64,000 bases of DNA from Coenobita brevimanus (taxonomy: Eukaryota; Arthropoda; Malacostraca; Decapoda; Coenobitidae): assembly GCA_032717465.1 (NCBI GenBank), contig CM064690.1, positions 15,031,175 through 15,095,174 of the forward strand. The letters run 5' to 3'. Positions 10,780-19,770 of this stretch are shown here, one piece after another. The notes beneath the pieces are model-generated. The model was not told the origin of the DNA. It made no database searches and worked only from the letters and a program-made list of their open reading frames with translations. A program made the translations under genes and the position numbers. The first letter of the stretch is position 1. Each line of letters starts with the position of its first letter.

Positions 10780-11044
10780 TTTGCGCTTGCGCTTTGCGAC
10801 ATTGCGCAAGCTAAATATTTGTCAGATTGCGCATTTGCCCTTGCGCAAGGTAGTGAACTGTGGATTGCGCTTTGCGCTTGCGCAAGGTCTTTCTTCGTTT
10901 GCGCTGCGTACCACTGTATATGAGTTATAAAATCCTCCTGAAAATTTGTTATTAAAGTATTAATTAATCAGTAATAAGTATATTTATAGAATGACAGGAA
11001 ATCGTCCATGTTTTGATGGTGAATTGACTTCGTGGTGAATTGTC

Positions 11045-11305
11045 TTGGAACCGTGTGTTTGGGGTGAGTCAACTGTTCTTACAATAAAGAAGGCAGAACG
11101 TAGCATACGGGAGGCAGTGAGGGCTAGTGCACCAGACTGTGCTGAAGTGTCTCCACCTATGCCTGTGAACTGGCTTGGAACCGTATGTTTGGAGTGATTG
11201 AGTCAACTGTTTGGACAATAAAGAAGGCAGAATGTAGCATATGGGAGGCAGTGAGGGCTTGTGCACCAGACTGCTGAAGTGTCTCCACCTACGCCTGTGC
11301 TTGTC
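11045..11305 (+). pseudogene. Tigger helix-turn-helix fragment, tandemly duplicated
   Basis: Two copies of a ~130-bp segment lie in tandem. Each decodes, with small frameshifts, as FGV then ESTVxTIKKAExSIxEAVR, the recognition helix region of the Tigger/psq domain. They continue the protein begun at 617. The second copy (about 11175-11300) reads IESTVWTIKKAECSIWEAVR in one frame; the first has lost about 4 bp before EST. Confidence 0.72.
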
Positions 11306-11509
11306 AGGTTTCATTGTTAAATTTCTTACATTTTTGCTGTTTTTCATACTTTATGCTAGTTTATAAGGTGTATGTAGTGCATAAACAGTATTATTCAGAT
11401 GTAATATACTTAGTAGACATGCGTAAATATGTGAACACAAGGGCGGAACATATACACGAATTTACCACATACGCGAAAGGTCTGGGAATGTAACCCTCGC
11501 GTGAATTAA

Positions 11510-12553
11510 CGCTTTAACCGCGGGTGTCATTCCAGAATGACATTGCAAAAACTGGACCAAACCGCGGGTGTCATTCTCGAATGTTTGTGAATATTTTGAA
11601 TACCCCGCGTTTTTTCCGTGCGCCAATTGTTTCAAGGGAGAGTAGCTATTAAGTTCTTTCACTCCAGCTGACCCCCACCTCCCTCCTCCCCCCCTGGAGC
11701 CCCACCTCCCACCCCCTGGGCCCCCCACCCCACCCCGGACCAAACACGCATCAGTGTCTGTCCAGCTGTGTGAGTGACAACACCCCTGATGTGGAAGTGA
11801 AGTGCAGGCAATTACGGTGCCTTTTACCTGCCTCAGTGAACACAGAGTGGATGTTTATCGTATGTGCAGTGTTCATATATGTTTATAGTGTTATTATCAG
11901 AATGAGGTTGGCATTTGGTAATGGTGTGTGAGCGAAAAATAGTGATTACAACACCGCTGATGTGGCAGTGAAGTGCGGGTAATTACAGTGCCTTTTACCT
12001 GCCTCAGTGAACACAGAGTGGGTGTTTATCATATGTGCAGTGTTCATATATGTTTATAGTATTATTATCAGAATGAGATTGGCATTTGGTAATGATGTAT
12101 GAGCGATGGTAATGGCGTGTGAGCGAAAAATAGTGATTACAACACCGCTGATGTGGCAGTGAAGTGCAGGTAATTACAGTGCCTTTTACCTGCCTCAGTG
12201 AACACAGAGTGGGTGTTTATCGTATGTGCAGTGTTCATATATGTTTATCGTATTATTATCAGAATGAGGTTGGCATTTGGTAATGGTGTATGAGCGAAGG
12301 TAATGGTGTGTGAGCGAAAAATAGTGATTTTAGATCGCTCACCTCTAATGGCACTGCCCATCCAGTGATAGTCAACGAAATCATGAAACCTACATCATTG
12401 CAAAGCCGAAGGTTAGTACTTTCTAATGGTACCTTATTTTTTGCTCTAGATTTATTCTGTGCAGAGTTATAAGGTTTAAAGTTTGTTTACATTTTGGTCG
12501 AAACTTCCGCGGGAGAGGACAGTCGGGGCAAAACAATGCCCGCGGTTAAAGGG
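11510..12553. mobile_element. PB-B: non-autonomous piggyBac-like element
   Basis: TTAA lies at 11506-11509 and 12554-12557. The left end is CGCTTTAACCGCGGG; the right end, reverse complemented, is CCCTTTAACCGCGGG. The ends resemble PB-A but the interior differs. It sits in the right terminal repeat of P0, splitting AGCCC and TTAATTCACG. No coding potential is seen. Confidence 0.85.
11760..12335. repeat. Three-copy tandem repeat inside PB-B
   Basis: A unit of about 170-190 bp (gtgaagtgcaggtaattac, gtgccttttacctgcctcag, tgtgcagtgttcatatatg, ggcatttggtaatg) starts near 11770, 11945 and 12137. The later copies carry an added gtaatgg(t/c)gtgtgagcgaa piece. Confidence 0.9.
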
Positions 12554-12744
12554 TTAAGGGCTTACCTGTACTAAAGCAAAATTCAGGGGTAAAGTAAAAA
12601 AATAAGCTCCGCCCTATTGCAAGCTTGTTGGAACCCCTATAAACAAAATGAAACAACTCCCTACTCGGTGCAGCAAGACCTATCTAAGATCACCGAATGG
12701 GGACATAACAACATTGTCTCATTTAATGCCAGGAAACTAAAATA

Positions 12745-13797
12745 CAGTACCCTTGCATCCAACATGCATTTGTCCAGCACGATTCGCGTCCAGCACGGAG
12801 AGCAAAAAATTAGTGTGATTTAATACAATTTAATTACTGTAACATGGGTGCATTAGTATAACACGCACAGAGCTCCGAGAAGTGGGCGAAATCCGCAGAG
12901 TTCACCTCTAGCACGATCACCCCTGGTCCAACACGGTCATACTGGACATTCCTGTGATGCTGACAGCCAATCAAAACTTCTGATCAAGTTGCCTCCCCCA
13001 CCAGCTATCGTGACGTGATCGTGATGTCGCCCAATCAAAAATGCTTCTGCTCTCACGTGATGTTTTGTTTAAATTTCTCCCGCCACAGTGCCACTCAGTT
13101 GCATAATTCGCATTGGAAGGTGCTTTTTGCTCGCTGCATTTTCTGCCCATGCTACTGCATTTTATCCTGCTCACGATGCCTAGGAAGCCTTCTGAGAACC
13201 CCAAGAAGCGGCGGCACCTCCCTCAGGCCACCAAGCTAGAAATCATTGAGAGGAAGAAGAAAAGGGAGAGGAAAGTGGACATCACCAAGGCCTACGACGT
13301 GAGTGAAGCCAGCGTGAGGACCATAATAAAAAACCAAGACAAGATCTTGGCAGCAGTGAAGGCTTACGGAGTGCTAGGACAGGCAGAAGCAGGACCTTCC
13401 ATGGATGTGGATGAGGATAGTGATTCTGAGTGTGATTTCGCAGGATTTATGAGGGAGGTTGAGGAGGAGCAGCAGCCATTACCCACTAGTGACGCCAGCA
13501 GCCATCCTCCGGGGACCCAGTAGGACTACCTACAGCCTCGGATACCACCTTCCATTCCGAGCAAGCCCACCAACACTATCCTAAAAGGTTAGTTATCATT
13601 CATAGTACAGCACCATTTATTAATTACAGTAGTACCAGTATATGTAAAGGTATATGGTAGGTATTTAGGGTGACTTTTCCTAGGGTTGCTGACATAATTC
13701 ATTTTCCCCCATAAGCTCTGTTGTTTGTCCAGCACGTTTTTGGTCCAACACGGGACCTGTGCATGACAATATTACCGTGTTGGACGCGAGGGTACTG
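12745..13797 (+). mobile_element. P1: short pogo/Tigger-like element
   Basis: TA flanks both sides (12743-12744, 13798-13799). The left end is CAGTACCCTTGCATCCAACA; the right end, reverse complemented, is CAGTACCCTCGCGTCCAACA, matching at 18 of 20 positions. Removing the element and one TA restores the LINE A frame (LKYIQFT). The 1,053-bp element carries one small frame at 13176-13523, so it is an internal-deletion derivative of a full transposon. Confidence 0.9.
13176..13523 (+). CDS. Pogo-derived psq/CENP-B DNA-binding domain with acidic tail, no DDE
   Basis: The 115-residue frame starts MPRKPSENPKKRRHLPQA. Residues ~8-60 form a psq/CENP-B-type helix-turn-helix (TKLEIIERKKKRERKVDITK then VSEASVRTIIKNQDKI). 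It then jumps directly to an acidic stretch (MDVDEDSDSECDFAGFMREV), which in Tigger proteins lies at the far C-terminus. The DDE catalytic core is absent and the joint is in frame. The product would bind DNA but not cut it. ATG 13176 is preferred because the basic, conserved N-terminus starts there; an in-frame ATG at 13149 is possible. Whether it is expressed is unknown. Confidence 0.7.
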   Translation: MPRKPSENPKKRRHLPQATKLEIIERKKKRERKVDITKAYDVSEASVRTIIKNQDKILAAVKAYGVLGQAEAGPSMDVDEDSDSECDFAGFMREVEEEQQPLPTSDASSHPPGTQ

Positions 13798-13875
13798 TAT
13801 ATCCAGTTTACAGATAGATCGATATTTCCTGATTCCAATATTTCCTTCAGTGTAACTAATGTTTCTCTTAAAGTA

Positions 13876-14251
13876 CAGTAAATTCTCAGTTGTCCAGCGT
13901 AATTCAGCCAAGACGTAAGCTAGATATTGCATGGTGCCCCTCGTCAGCTAAATATTCGCCACTGTGCCGGGTATTGCATTATTATCCATCTCAACCCTCT
14001 GTCCTGAACATTTTCCCATGAGTAAAAGATGAAAAGTAGGCATAAAGTACAATTAAGGAATGATAAAACACAGTAATATAGCACCGGTTGGCTACTGTTT
14101 ATGAGCCGGTTTACTCCTGTTTATGAACCTCAGTAGTGGATATTGCATAGAAATGCCGGGTACGTTCCGTTTTGGTGTCGGATATTGCATAATTTCACCT
14201 GATATTGCATTGGGCCGGATATTGTGACGGCAGGTAATTGAAGGTTAACTG
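13876..14251. mobile_element. P2: pogo-like MITE
   Basis: This 376-bp insert lies in LINE A2, starting CAGTAAATTCTCAGTTGTCC and ending, reverse complemented, CAGTTAACCTTCAATTACC. TA precedes it; the 3' TA has mutated to TT. The words 'gatattgcat' recur inside. Its left end resembles P9 at 53641. There is no open frame of interest. Confidence 0.68.
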
Positions 14252-14920
14252 TTTTGAAATTCTTGGTGTTTTGCTTTACGATATCTTCAGTTAGTCATCT
14301 CACGTTAGATGACTTGCTAAAACCACCTCAAAGAAACTTGGATTATAGTATGGAATCGGTAACTTCTTCACTAATGAGCAGTTATCTATAATTTACAAGG
14401 GTCTTATGTGCACTCAGCTGAAATATTACTCACCCTTGTGGAGTGGCTGTGGTAAGCTTGCACTGCACTGAAAGAGCTGGACAAAATTCAGAACAAAGCT
14501 GTAAGAATAAACATAACTCTGCAGTTACAAATGAGCTACCACTCCTAAAGTAAGATGGAATGTTGCCTCCTTTGCATTATTTTACAGATATTTCAAAGGC
14601 AAATGCTTAGACGAAGTTGCATTCATTGTGCTACCTCTCCATGCCTTCCCCTGTGCTACTTGAGCATCTGGTAGGGTTCATGACTTGATTGCCACACTGC
14701 TATATTGCAGAACTTCTTCCTCTCAGAATCCTTTATTTGCCAAATTGCTTCTCTTTGGAACTCACTTCCCCAGATTACTTTCCCCCCAAACTTCATCCTA
14801 CAACAGTTCAGGTCCAGCTGTTAAAGACTTTATGACTGGAAGACACCTGTAATCTGGTGTATTGATTTTTTTCCCCCACCTTATTTTGTTTGTCTATCCT
14901 CAGTTCATCTAAATAAAGGG

Positions 14921-15136
14921 AGGGCGAGGGCAGATAAATGGCATTTTACACTTTCTGTGATACAGTTGTTGCTAATGTGCACAAAACTTGGCAAACTAGC
15001 CTGTACTAGCTTTGAATGGCAGAGAGTTCTCAATGCTCATGGTTTTGTCCAGTTTTCTATATATTTCCTAAGCTTAAAGTGAATGGAAGTACTGTCAACT
15101 AACCAAGTATCCTTGTTTAAAACAATTAGTATAGTA
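14921..15136. other. Unassigned
   Basis: No coding frame or recognised repeat is visible between the 3' end of LINE A2 and the start of P3a. Confidence 0.4.
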
Positions 15137-16623
15137 TAGTAATCCCTCATTTATCCAGACATGCAGTATCCAGACCTGTTCATAATCCGGATACTGGACC
15201 TTGGCTGTATTAAACCATCATCAGAATTTACTTGCAATTATCCAGACATAAAAGTCCCCGAGGACTTTGGCTGGCTGGCCAACATGTTCAAACATTCTAT
15301 ATCATGGCCGGGTTCGAGCCATGAGCGGGAAATAGGCCGTAACCCACAACCAGAGCTAAAATGTCCTTCTGCCCCTGTACTGAATGGATGAAGTCGTGCA
15401 CTGGTCTGATCACTCCCAACGAACCTCTAGCACCCGAGTAATATGATTGTAACCCACAAGCGGTGTCAAAATGTCTGTACGCATCCCCACCAAATTGTCA
15501 GTGTTTCACCGCCACTGGGCTAAGTCTTTCCCAGCTACCACCATGCGTCGAACACAGATCACAAGCCACAAGTACATGTTCGGGAACAGCGACCATCCAC
15601 CTCTCTACCGAATGTCCAAAGTCGCCTAGTCACCAGGAGTTTTGTTTCTGAATGGCCACCACGTGTCTAACAGACCACAAGCCATGAATAAATATACAGT
15701 AAAAGTATCCGTCCACCTTGTGACAGAAAGGTGAAAATCCTGCCCACAGCCTCTCTTCCCCCCCCCCACCTCCCGTCCCTCCTCCATACCCTCCTGGCTC
15801 CCCCCACACTCCCTCAGTTCCTCCCCTCCTTCGCGCTGATAGCTTCAACTCGTGAATTTATAATATGTTTTTGCAATTTATGGTATTGGTCGTATCGAAA
15901 TTCCGAAGTGACCACAAGAAAGCTCATGAAATTCTGCATCTAGACATATGCTTAACTCTTGGAAGGTGCTAGCAGAATTTTGCACTAGGATGGTGGGAAG
16001 TTATATGAAGGTAAGTTTTACTCTTGAACAGTATTTATTCTCACTGCACCTTTGTACTTTTACTTATTAGTTTTGTGTGTTTTTATTAGGTTATAGTATA
16101 AACACCAGCGAAGATGATGGTATACCATTTATACCAATTTCAGTGGCACATTTGGCCATGGAATTTTTTTGTGGCCCAGGAGCCGTTATCGCTGGTGTCA
16201 GATAACTGATTTTCCAACTGTCCTCAGGTTTTTTGTGGATGTTTGATGTTTATGCATTGTTTCCTTGGTGTATAGCATTAATATGGATAATCCTATGTTT
16301 GTTTTGATGTTAAAATTTGTCAGATTGACCTGAAAACAGTGCCAAAATTAGGAGGGCTACTTTACTTACAGTAGAGTATAGGTAGGGAGTTTTTTGGTTT
16401 TCAGTGTGTGTGTGTTTTTTTTTAATGGTTTTCTTGGTGTTAGCATTACTTTGGATATTCCTGAGTGTTTTGATGGTTAATTATGGTGGATTGACGTGAA
16501 AACAGTGCCAAAATTATGAAGGGTACTTTACATACAGTAGTGTATATATATATATTTTTTTTTTAATTATTTTTTTTTTTAAAGCATTACTCTGGATATT
16601 CCTGTGTGCTTTGATGTCTAAAT

Positions 16624-17967
16624 ATGGCTTGGGAAGAGGGAAAGGTTCCAGAGGACTGGAAATCAGATATGATTGTTCCTTTATACAAAGGAAAAGAGGA
16701 GAAAGAAGTATGTGGTAACCACAGGGGTATTTGCCATCTTTGTGTGACTGGAAAAGTATTTGGTAGAATACTCATTGATAGGGTTAGGCATATAACAGAG
16801 GAGCTAGTTGGAGAAGAACAAGGGGGATTTAGGAAGGGAAAAAGGTGTGTAGATCAGATAATTGTTCTAAGATGTTTAGTGGAGGAGAATCCAGAGAAGG
16901 GAAAGAAAGTGTATGCTGCCTTCATGGACTTGGATAAAGCTTATGACAGAATAGATAGGCATGGTATGTGGAAGGTATTAAGAATATATGGAGTGGAGGG
17001 GAAATTGTTGAATGCTGTGAAGAGTATGTACAAGGGAGCTAGGACTATGGTGCGAGTGGATGGTGGGCTGAGTGAATTCTTTGATCTAAATGTGGGACTG
17101 AATCAGGGATTTGTGATGTCTCCATGGCTGTTTAATATATACATGGATTGGGTTGTAGAGGAGGTGCAAGGTACTGTAGGGCAGTGGATGTAGGGGTGGC
17201 TCTAATGAATGAGGGTGAGATGTGGACGATTTCGGTGTTGTTTTGCTGATGATACAGTATTGTTGAGTGAAGATGAATGGGAGTTGCAAGGTTTGGTGAA
17301 TGAATTTGGGACATTGTGTAAGAAGAGGAATCTGAAAGTTACTGTAAACAAAAGAGTAGTTATGGTGTTTGAGAGGAATGATACAGAATGCACAGTGAGG
17401 TTGGATGGTGAGGATATGGAGAATGTGAGTGTATTCAGGTACTTGGGTAGTGTGATGTGGGGATGAAGTGCTTAAAAGGGTATAGCAGGGAAGGAAGGTT
17501 GTTGGTTCACTGAAAGTAGTGATGAGAAATAGGGAGATGAGTTTGGAAGTTAAGAAGTCTCTTCATGATATTAATAAGAAGTCTCTTCATGATGGTATTG
17601 TGATCCCGACGCTGATGTATGAAAGTGAGGCATGGATCTTGCTAGAAGGGAACAAGTCAAGAGTGAGAGCAATGGAATGAGTTACTTGAGAGGAGCATGT
17701 GGAGTGACATGGAGGGACAGGTTGACGAATGAAGAACTGAAGGAACGTTGTGGGGTGGATGTGGATGTGGTTGAGAAAATTTGGAGAAATATGCTGAGGT
17801 GGTTTGGACATGTGGAGAATGAAAGACTGACTAAGAGGGTGTATGCAGGTGAAGTGGAGGGAGGGAGGGGGAGAGGAAGACTGAGGATGAGGTGGAGGGA
17901 TGGAGTTGAGAGGTATATGAGGGAGGGGGGTAGTGAGTTGGGGGGAGGGCAGTCAAATGGTGGGTGA
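16624..17967 (+). pseudogene. RTE-B2 reverse transcriptase remnant
   Basis: Frames 16624-17193, 17209-17466 and 17632-17967 together cover RT and the C-terminal region. Visible motifs are GNHRGICHL, QGGFRKGKRCVDQI, FMDLDKAYDRID (first Asp), FVMSPWLFNIYMD and FADDTVLLSED (17231), then the FRYLGSVM and RWFGHVENERLTKRVY blocks. Several frameshifts and a deletion around 17455 disrupt it. The N-terminal endonuclease is missing. Confidence 0.85.
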
Positions 17968-18044
17968 CAGAGCGACTTGATGGCATTTTGTCTGTGGCCA
18001 CCCTTTGCGGGATTAGGGCATCAAGCTATAGTTAGATAGATAGA
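16625..18044 (+). mobile_element. B2: RTE-B LINE copy, 5'-truncated
   Basis: The copy begins at LAWEEGKVPEDWKS of the RT fingers and runs to the RTE-B 3' end with a short (TAGA)n tail at 18031-18044. It lies inside the P3a tandem array. I could not see a clear target-site duplication. RTE-B is defined by its best copy at 58772-61978. Confidence 0.85.
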
Positions 18045-18640
18045 CCTGAAAACAGTGCCAAAATTAGGTGGGGTACCGTCAGTACAACTGTGTATCGGGA
18101 GGATGTTTTTTGGTTTTCATTTTTTTTTCTTTTTTATGGTTTTCGTGGTATTTAGCATGACTTTGGATATTCCTATGTGTGTTTTGATGTCTAAATGTGC
18201 CTGATTGACTGGAAAACACTGCCAAAGTAAGCAGAAGTTCTGTACAAATAGGTTAGGTATAGGTTGGCAGTTGGGTATAGGTAGAGCCTGGGTATAATAA
18301 GGGGATATTGTTCATTATCCAGATATTGCCACCACCCGGACATGCCTTTTGCTCTGTTACGTCAATTAATTGAGGGATTACTGTTCTGTTATTCTTGGTT
18401 TGCAGAAGTGAAATCAAACTACATCATTTCATTATGGAGCATAGATTTTTGAATTCCTGTTAATGAGGTGTTAAAAGTGAAGCTTAATCCAGTACTGATT
18501 TAATTTATATAATTGTCATATACTTTGTGATAGATAACAGATATTTTATGCTATAGTTGGCTTATCTTGTTTGCATTTTAGTTTTTTGAAGAGTAAAATT
18601 TCATTCTGGCAGTCAGTATCAGTTTGGCAACTTTTGTGTG

Positions 18641-18658
18641 TGTGTGTGTGTGTGTGTG
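18641..18658. repeat. (GT)n microsatellite
   Basis: About nine to twelve GT units adjoin the decayed SINE fragment. There is no gene here. Confidence 0.85.
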
Positions 18659-18790
18659 TCTGGGCATAGTCTTGACACCCCATTTCCTGAGGCCTAGCAT
18701 AACTCCTATTTGCTACACCTTCACATTTCACTACTTCAGCACCTATACTCACTATCTATAAGGAATGCTTGCTAGTGCTTCCTTATCCAG
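18659..18790 (-). repeat. Decayed 3' part of the tRNA-derived SINE
   Basis: tctgggcatagtcttgacac, then cacttcagc(a/g)c and atgcttgctagtgcttcc follow the same order as the SINE body at 39000-39120 (tctgggcataggcttcacag, cacttcggcgct, atgctagggctgtc). It is strongly diverged and lacks the tRNA-like head. Confidence 0.55.
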
Positions 18791-18877
18791 GAATGAGGTC
18801 ATGATATATATATGTTTTTTTAATAACAACAGAAGAATGAAAAACAAATGAATGAAAAAAAAAAAAAAAAAATCCAT

Positions 18878-19562
18878 TCACCAGATTACTGGCATCCTCC
18901 ATTCATAAAATACCTGTAACAGTTGGACTTGAACAGCTGCAGGTTGAAGTTTGGGGGGAAACAGCTCCGGGGAAGCCAGTTCCAGAGAGATGCAGTTCGG
19001 GGAATAAAAATTCTGATAGGCAGAAGTTCTGCAGTATGGCTGTGTGACATTCCAGTCATGAGCGCTACCAAAAAGCCATGTAGTACGAGGGGAGGCATGG
19101 AGACGTGGCACAATGGATGCAACTTCGTCTGAGCATTTGCCATAAAAGTATCTGTAAAACAATGTAAGGGAGGCAACATTCCTTTGGACTTGCAGGGGAG
19201 GTAGTTTATTTATAATAGCAGGGTTATTAATAATTCCAGCAGCTTTGTTCTGAATTTTGTCTGGCTGTTTTAGTGCAACCTCTCCACATCCATTCCACAA
19301 GGATGAGCAATATTCAGTCTGAGAACACACATGACTCTTATAAATTATAGGTAAGTGCTTGTCATTGAAGAAGTTATGGACTCTGTACAATAATCCATGT
19401 TTCTTTGAGGCGGTTTTAGCAAGTGATCTGACATGAGAGGTCCAGCTGAGGGCATTGTTAACTGAAACACCGAGAATTTCAATATGTTTGGAGATGGGAA
19501 TATGAGCAGCAATGAAGGTAATATACAAGTCTGGCACTGTCTGTCTATTAGTAAATTGTATA
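18878..19562 (-). pseudogene. LINE A3 piece: RT thumb and C-terminus
   Basis: The frame reads IQFTNRQTVPDLYITF, then EILGVSVNNALSWTSHVRSL, KLGLLYRV-like sequence, QTEYCSSLWNGCGEVAL and the C-terminal FYRYFYGKCSDEVASIVPRL. It ends in a shifted frame at YFMNGGCQ. It is directly continuous, across the P6 insertion, with the RT piece at 23160. Confidence 0.85.
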
Positions 19563-19770
19563 TACAGTAGGTACCTGTAGACCGCGAGTTCAGAGTACAC
19601 GATCCTCATTGTACGTGAGGACCCATTTTTTATCGAACTTTAGTGTATTTTATAATAGTGATGCGAATTGAACTCGTAGTAGGCGAGACGACAACGAGGA
19701 GTGGCCCAAATCCGGGGTTTACCCCGAGCCCATGACATTGTCACCTTAAGAAGCGCCAACCACCAGTGAT

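Larger units (their letters stand above)
2604..10916. mobile_element. hAT-like element with GCGCAA-rich ends
   Basis: The element begins CAGTGCTGGG and ends CCACTG. The 8 bp on each side are identical: TATATGAG at 2596-2603 and 10917-10924. An 8-bp duplication with CAGTG/CACTG ends is typical of hAT transposition. The subterminal regions (2614-2752, 7268-7320, 10357-10916) are dense in the words TTGCGC and GCGCAA. No hAT transposase (BED finger or dimerisation domain) is visible, so it is non-autonomous. It contains LINE A1, an L2-like LINE and RTE fragment B1. Confidence 0.8.
2518..11044. mobile_element. GACAATTC-ended foldback-type element (copy 1)
   Basis: The left end carries GACAATTCTTCGTCAGGACA and the right end, reverse complemented, begins GACAATTCACCACGAAG. 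The 3' arm (tattaaagtattaattaat through atgacagg) matches the arm of the compact copy at 22155-22496. It lies inside the Tigger helix-turn-helix, between GMSAT and the part resuming at 11045. Nearly all its length is the hAT-like element inserted in it. I could not see a target-site duplication, so the superfamily is open. Confidence 0.55.
285..12568 (+). mobile_element. P0: pogo/Tigger-like element, outer shell of a nest
   Basis: The left end reads AGGTAAGCCCTTAATTCACG from 288. The reverse complement of the right end reads CAGGTAAGCCC from 12568, then TTAATTCACGCGA once the piggyBac-like insert PB-B is skipped. TA dinucleotides flank both ends, as expected for Tc1/mariner-superfamily elements. 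The shell encodes the start of a Tigger-type transposase at 617 and more of its helix-turn-helix at 11045-11300. Nearly all of the 12.3 kb is later insertions, so the original element was probably under 1.5 kb of what remains. It is not functional. Confidence 0.68.
12600..14920 (+). pseudogene. LINE A2: decayed jockey-like RT copy, split twice
   Basis: The copy begins near residue 440 of the LINE A RT region (QQDLSKITEWGHNNIVSFNA) and continues after P1 at 13798 (YIQFTDRSIFPDSNISFS), then after P2 at 14252 (EILGV-like), and on through decayed C-terminal sequence to the family 3' end TAATCTGGTG near 14852. It carries stops and frameshifts throughout and has no poly(A). It is the oldest-looking of the three A copies. 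Confidence 0.82.
16190..18260. repeat. ~165-bp tandem repeat array in P3a, interrupted by B2
   Basis: Units contain tgaaaacagtgccaaaatta, then ttttggttttca, a T-run, tggttttcttggtg, and ggatattcctatgtg. Starts of the gtgaaaacagtgcc word lie at about 16333, 16497, 18049 and 18210. The RTE copy B2 lies between the second and third. The same array occurs on the opposite strand in P3b. Confidence 0.85.
15137..18383. mobile_element. P3a: pogo-like element with internal tandem array
   Basis: The left end is TAGTAATCCCTCATTTATCC (first base mutated from C) after TA; the right end, reverse complemented, is CAGTAATCCCTCAATTAATT. The right subterminal region (atatctggataatgaac on the minus strand) matches the left subterminal region of P3b at 56195. 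The middle carries ~165-bp tandem repeats and RTE insertion B2. No transposase is seen. Confidence 0.75.
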
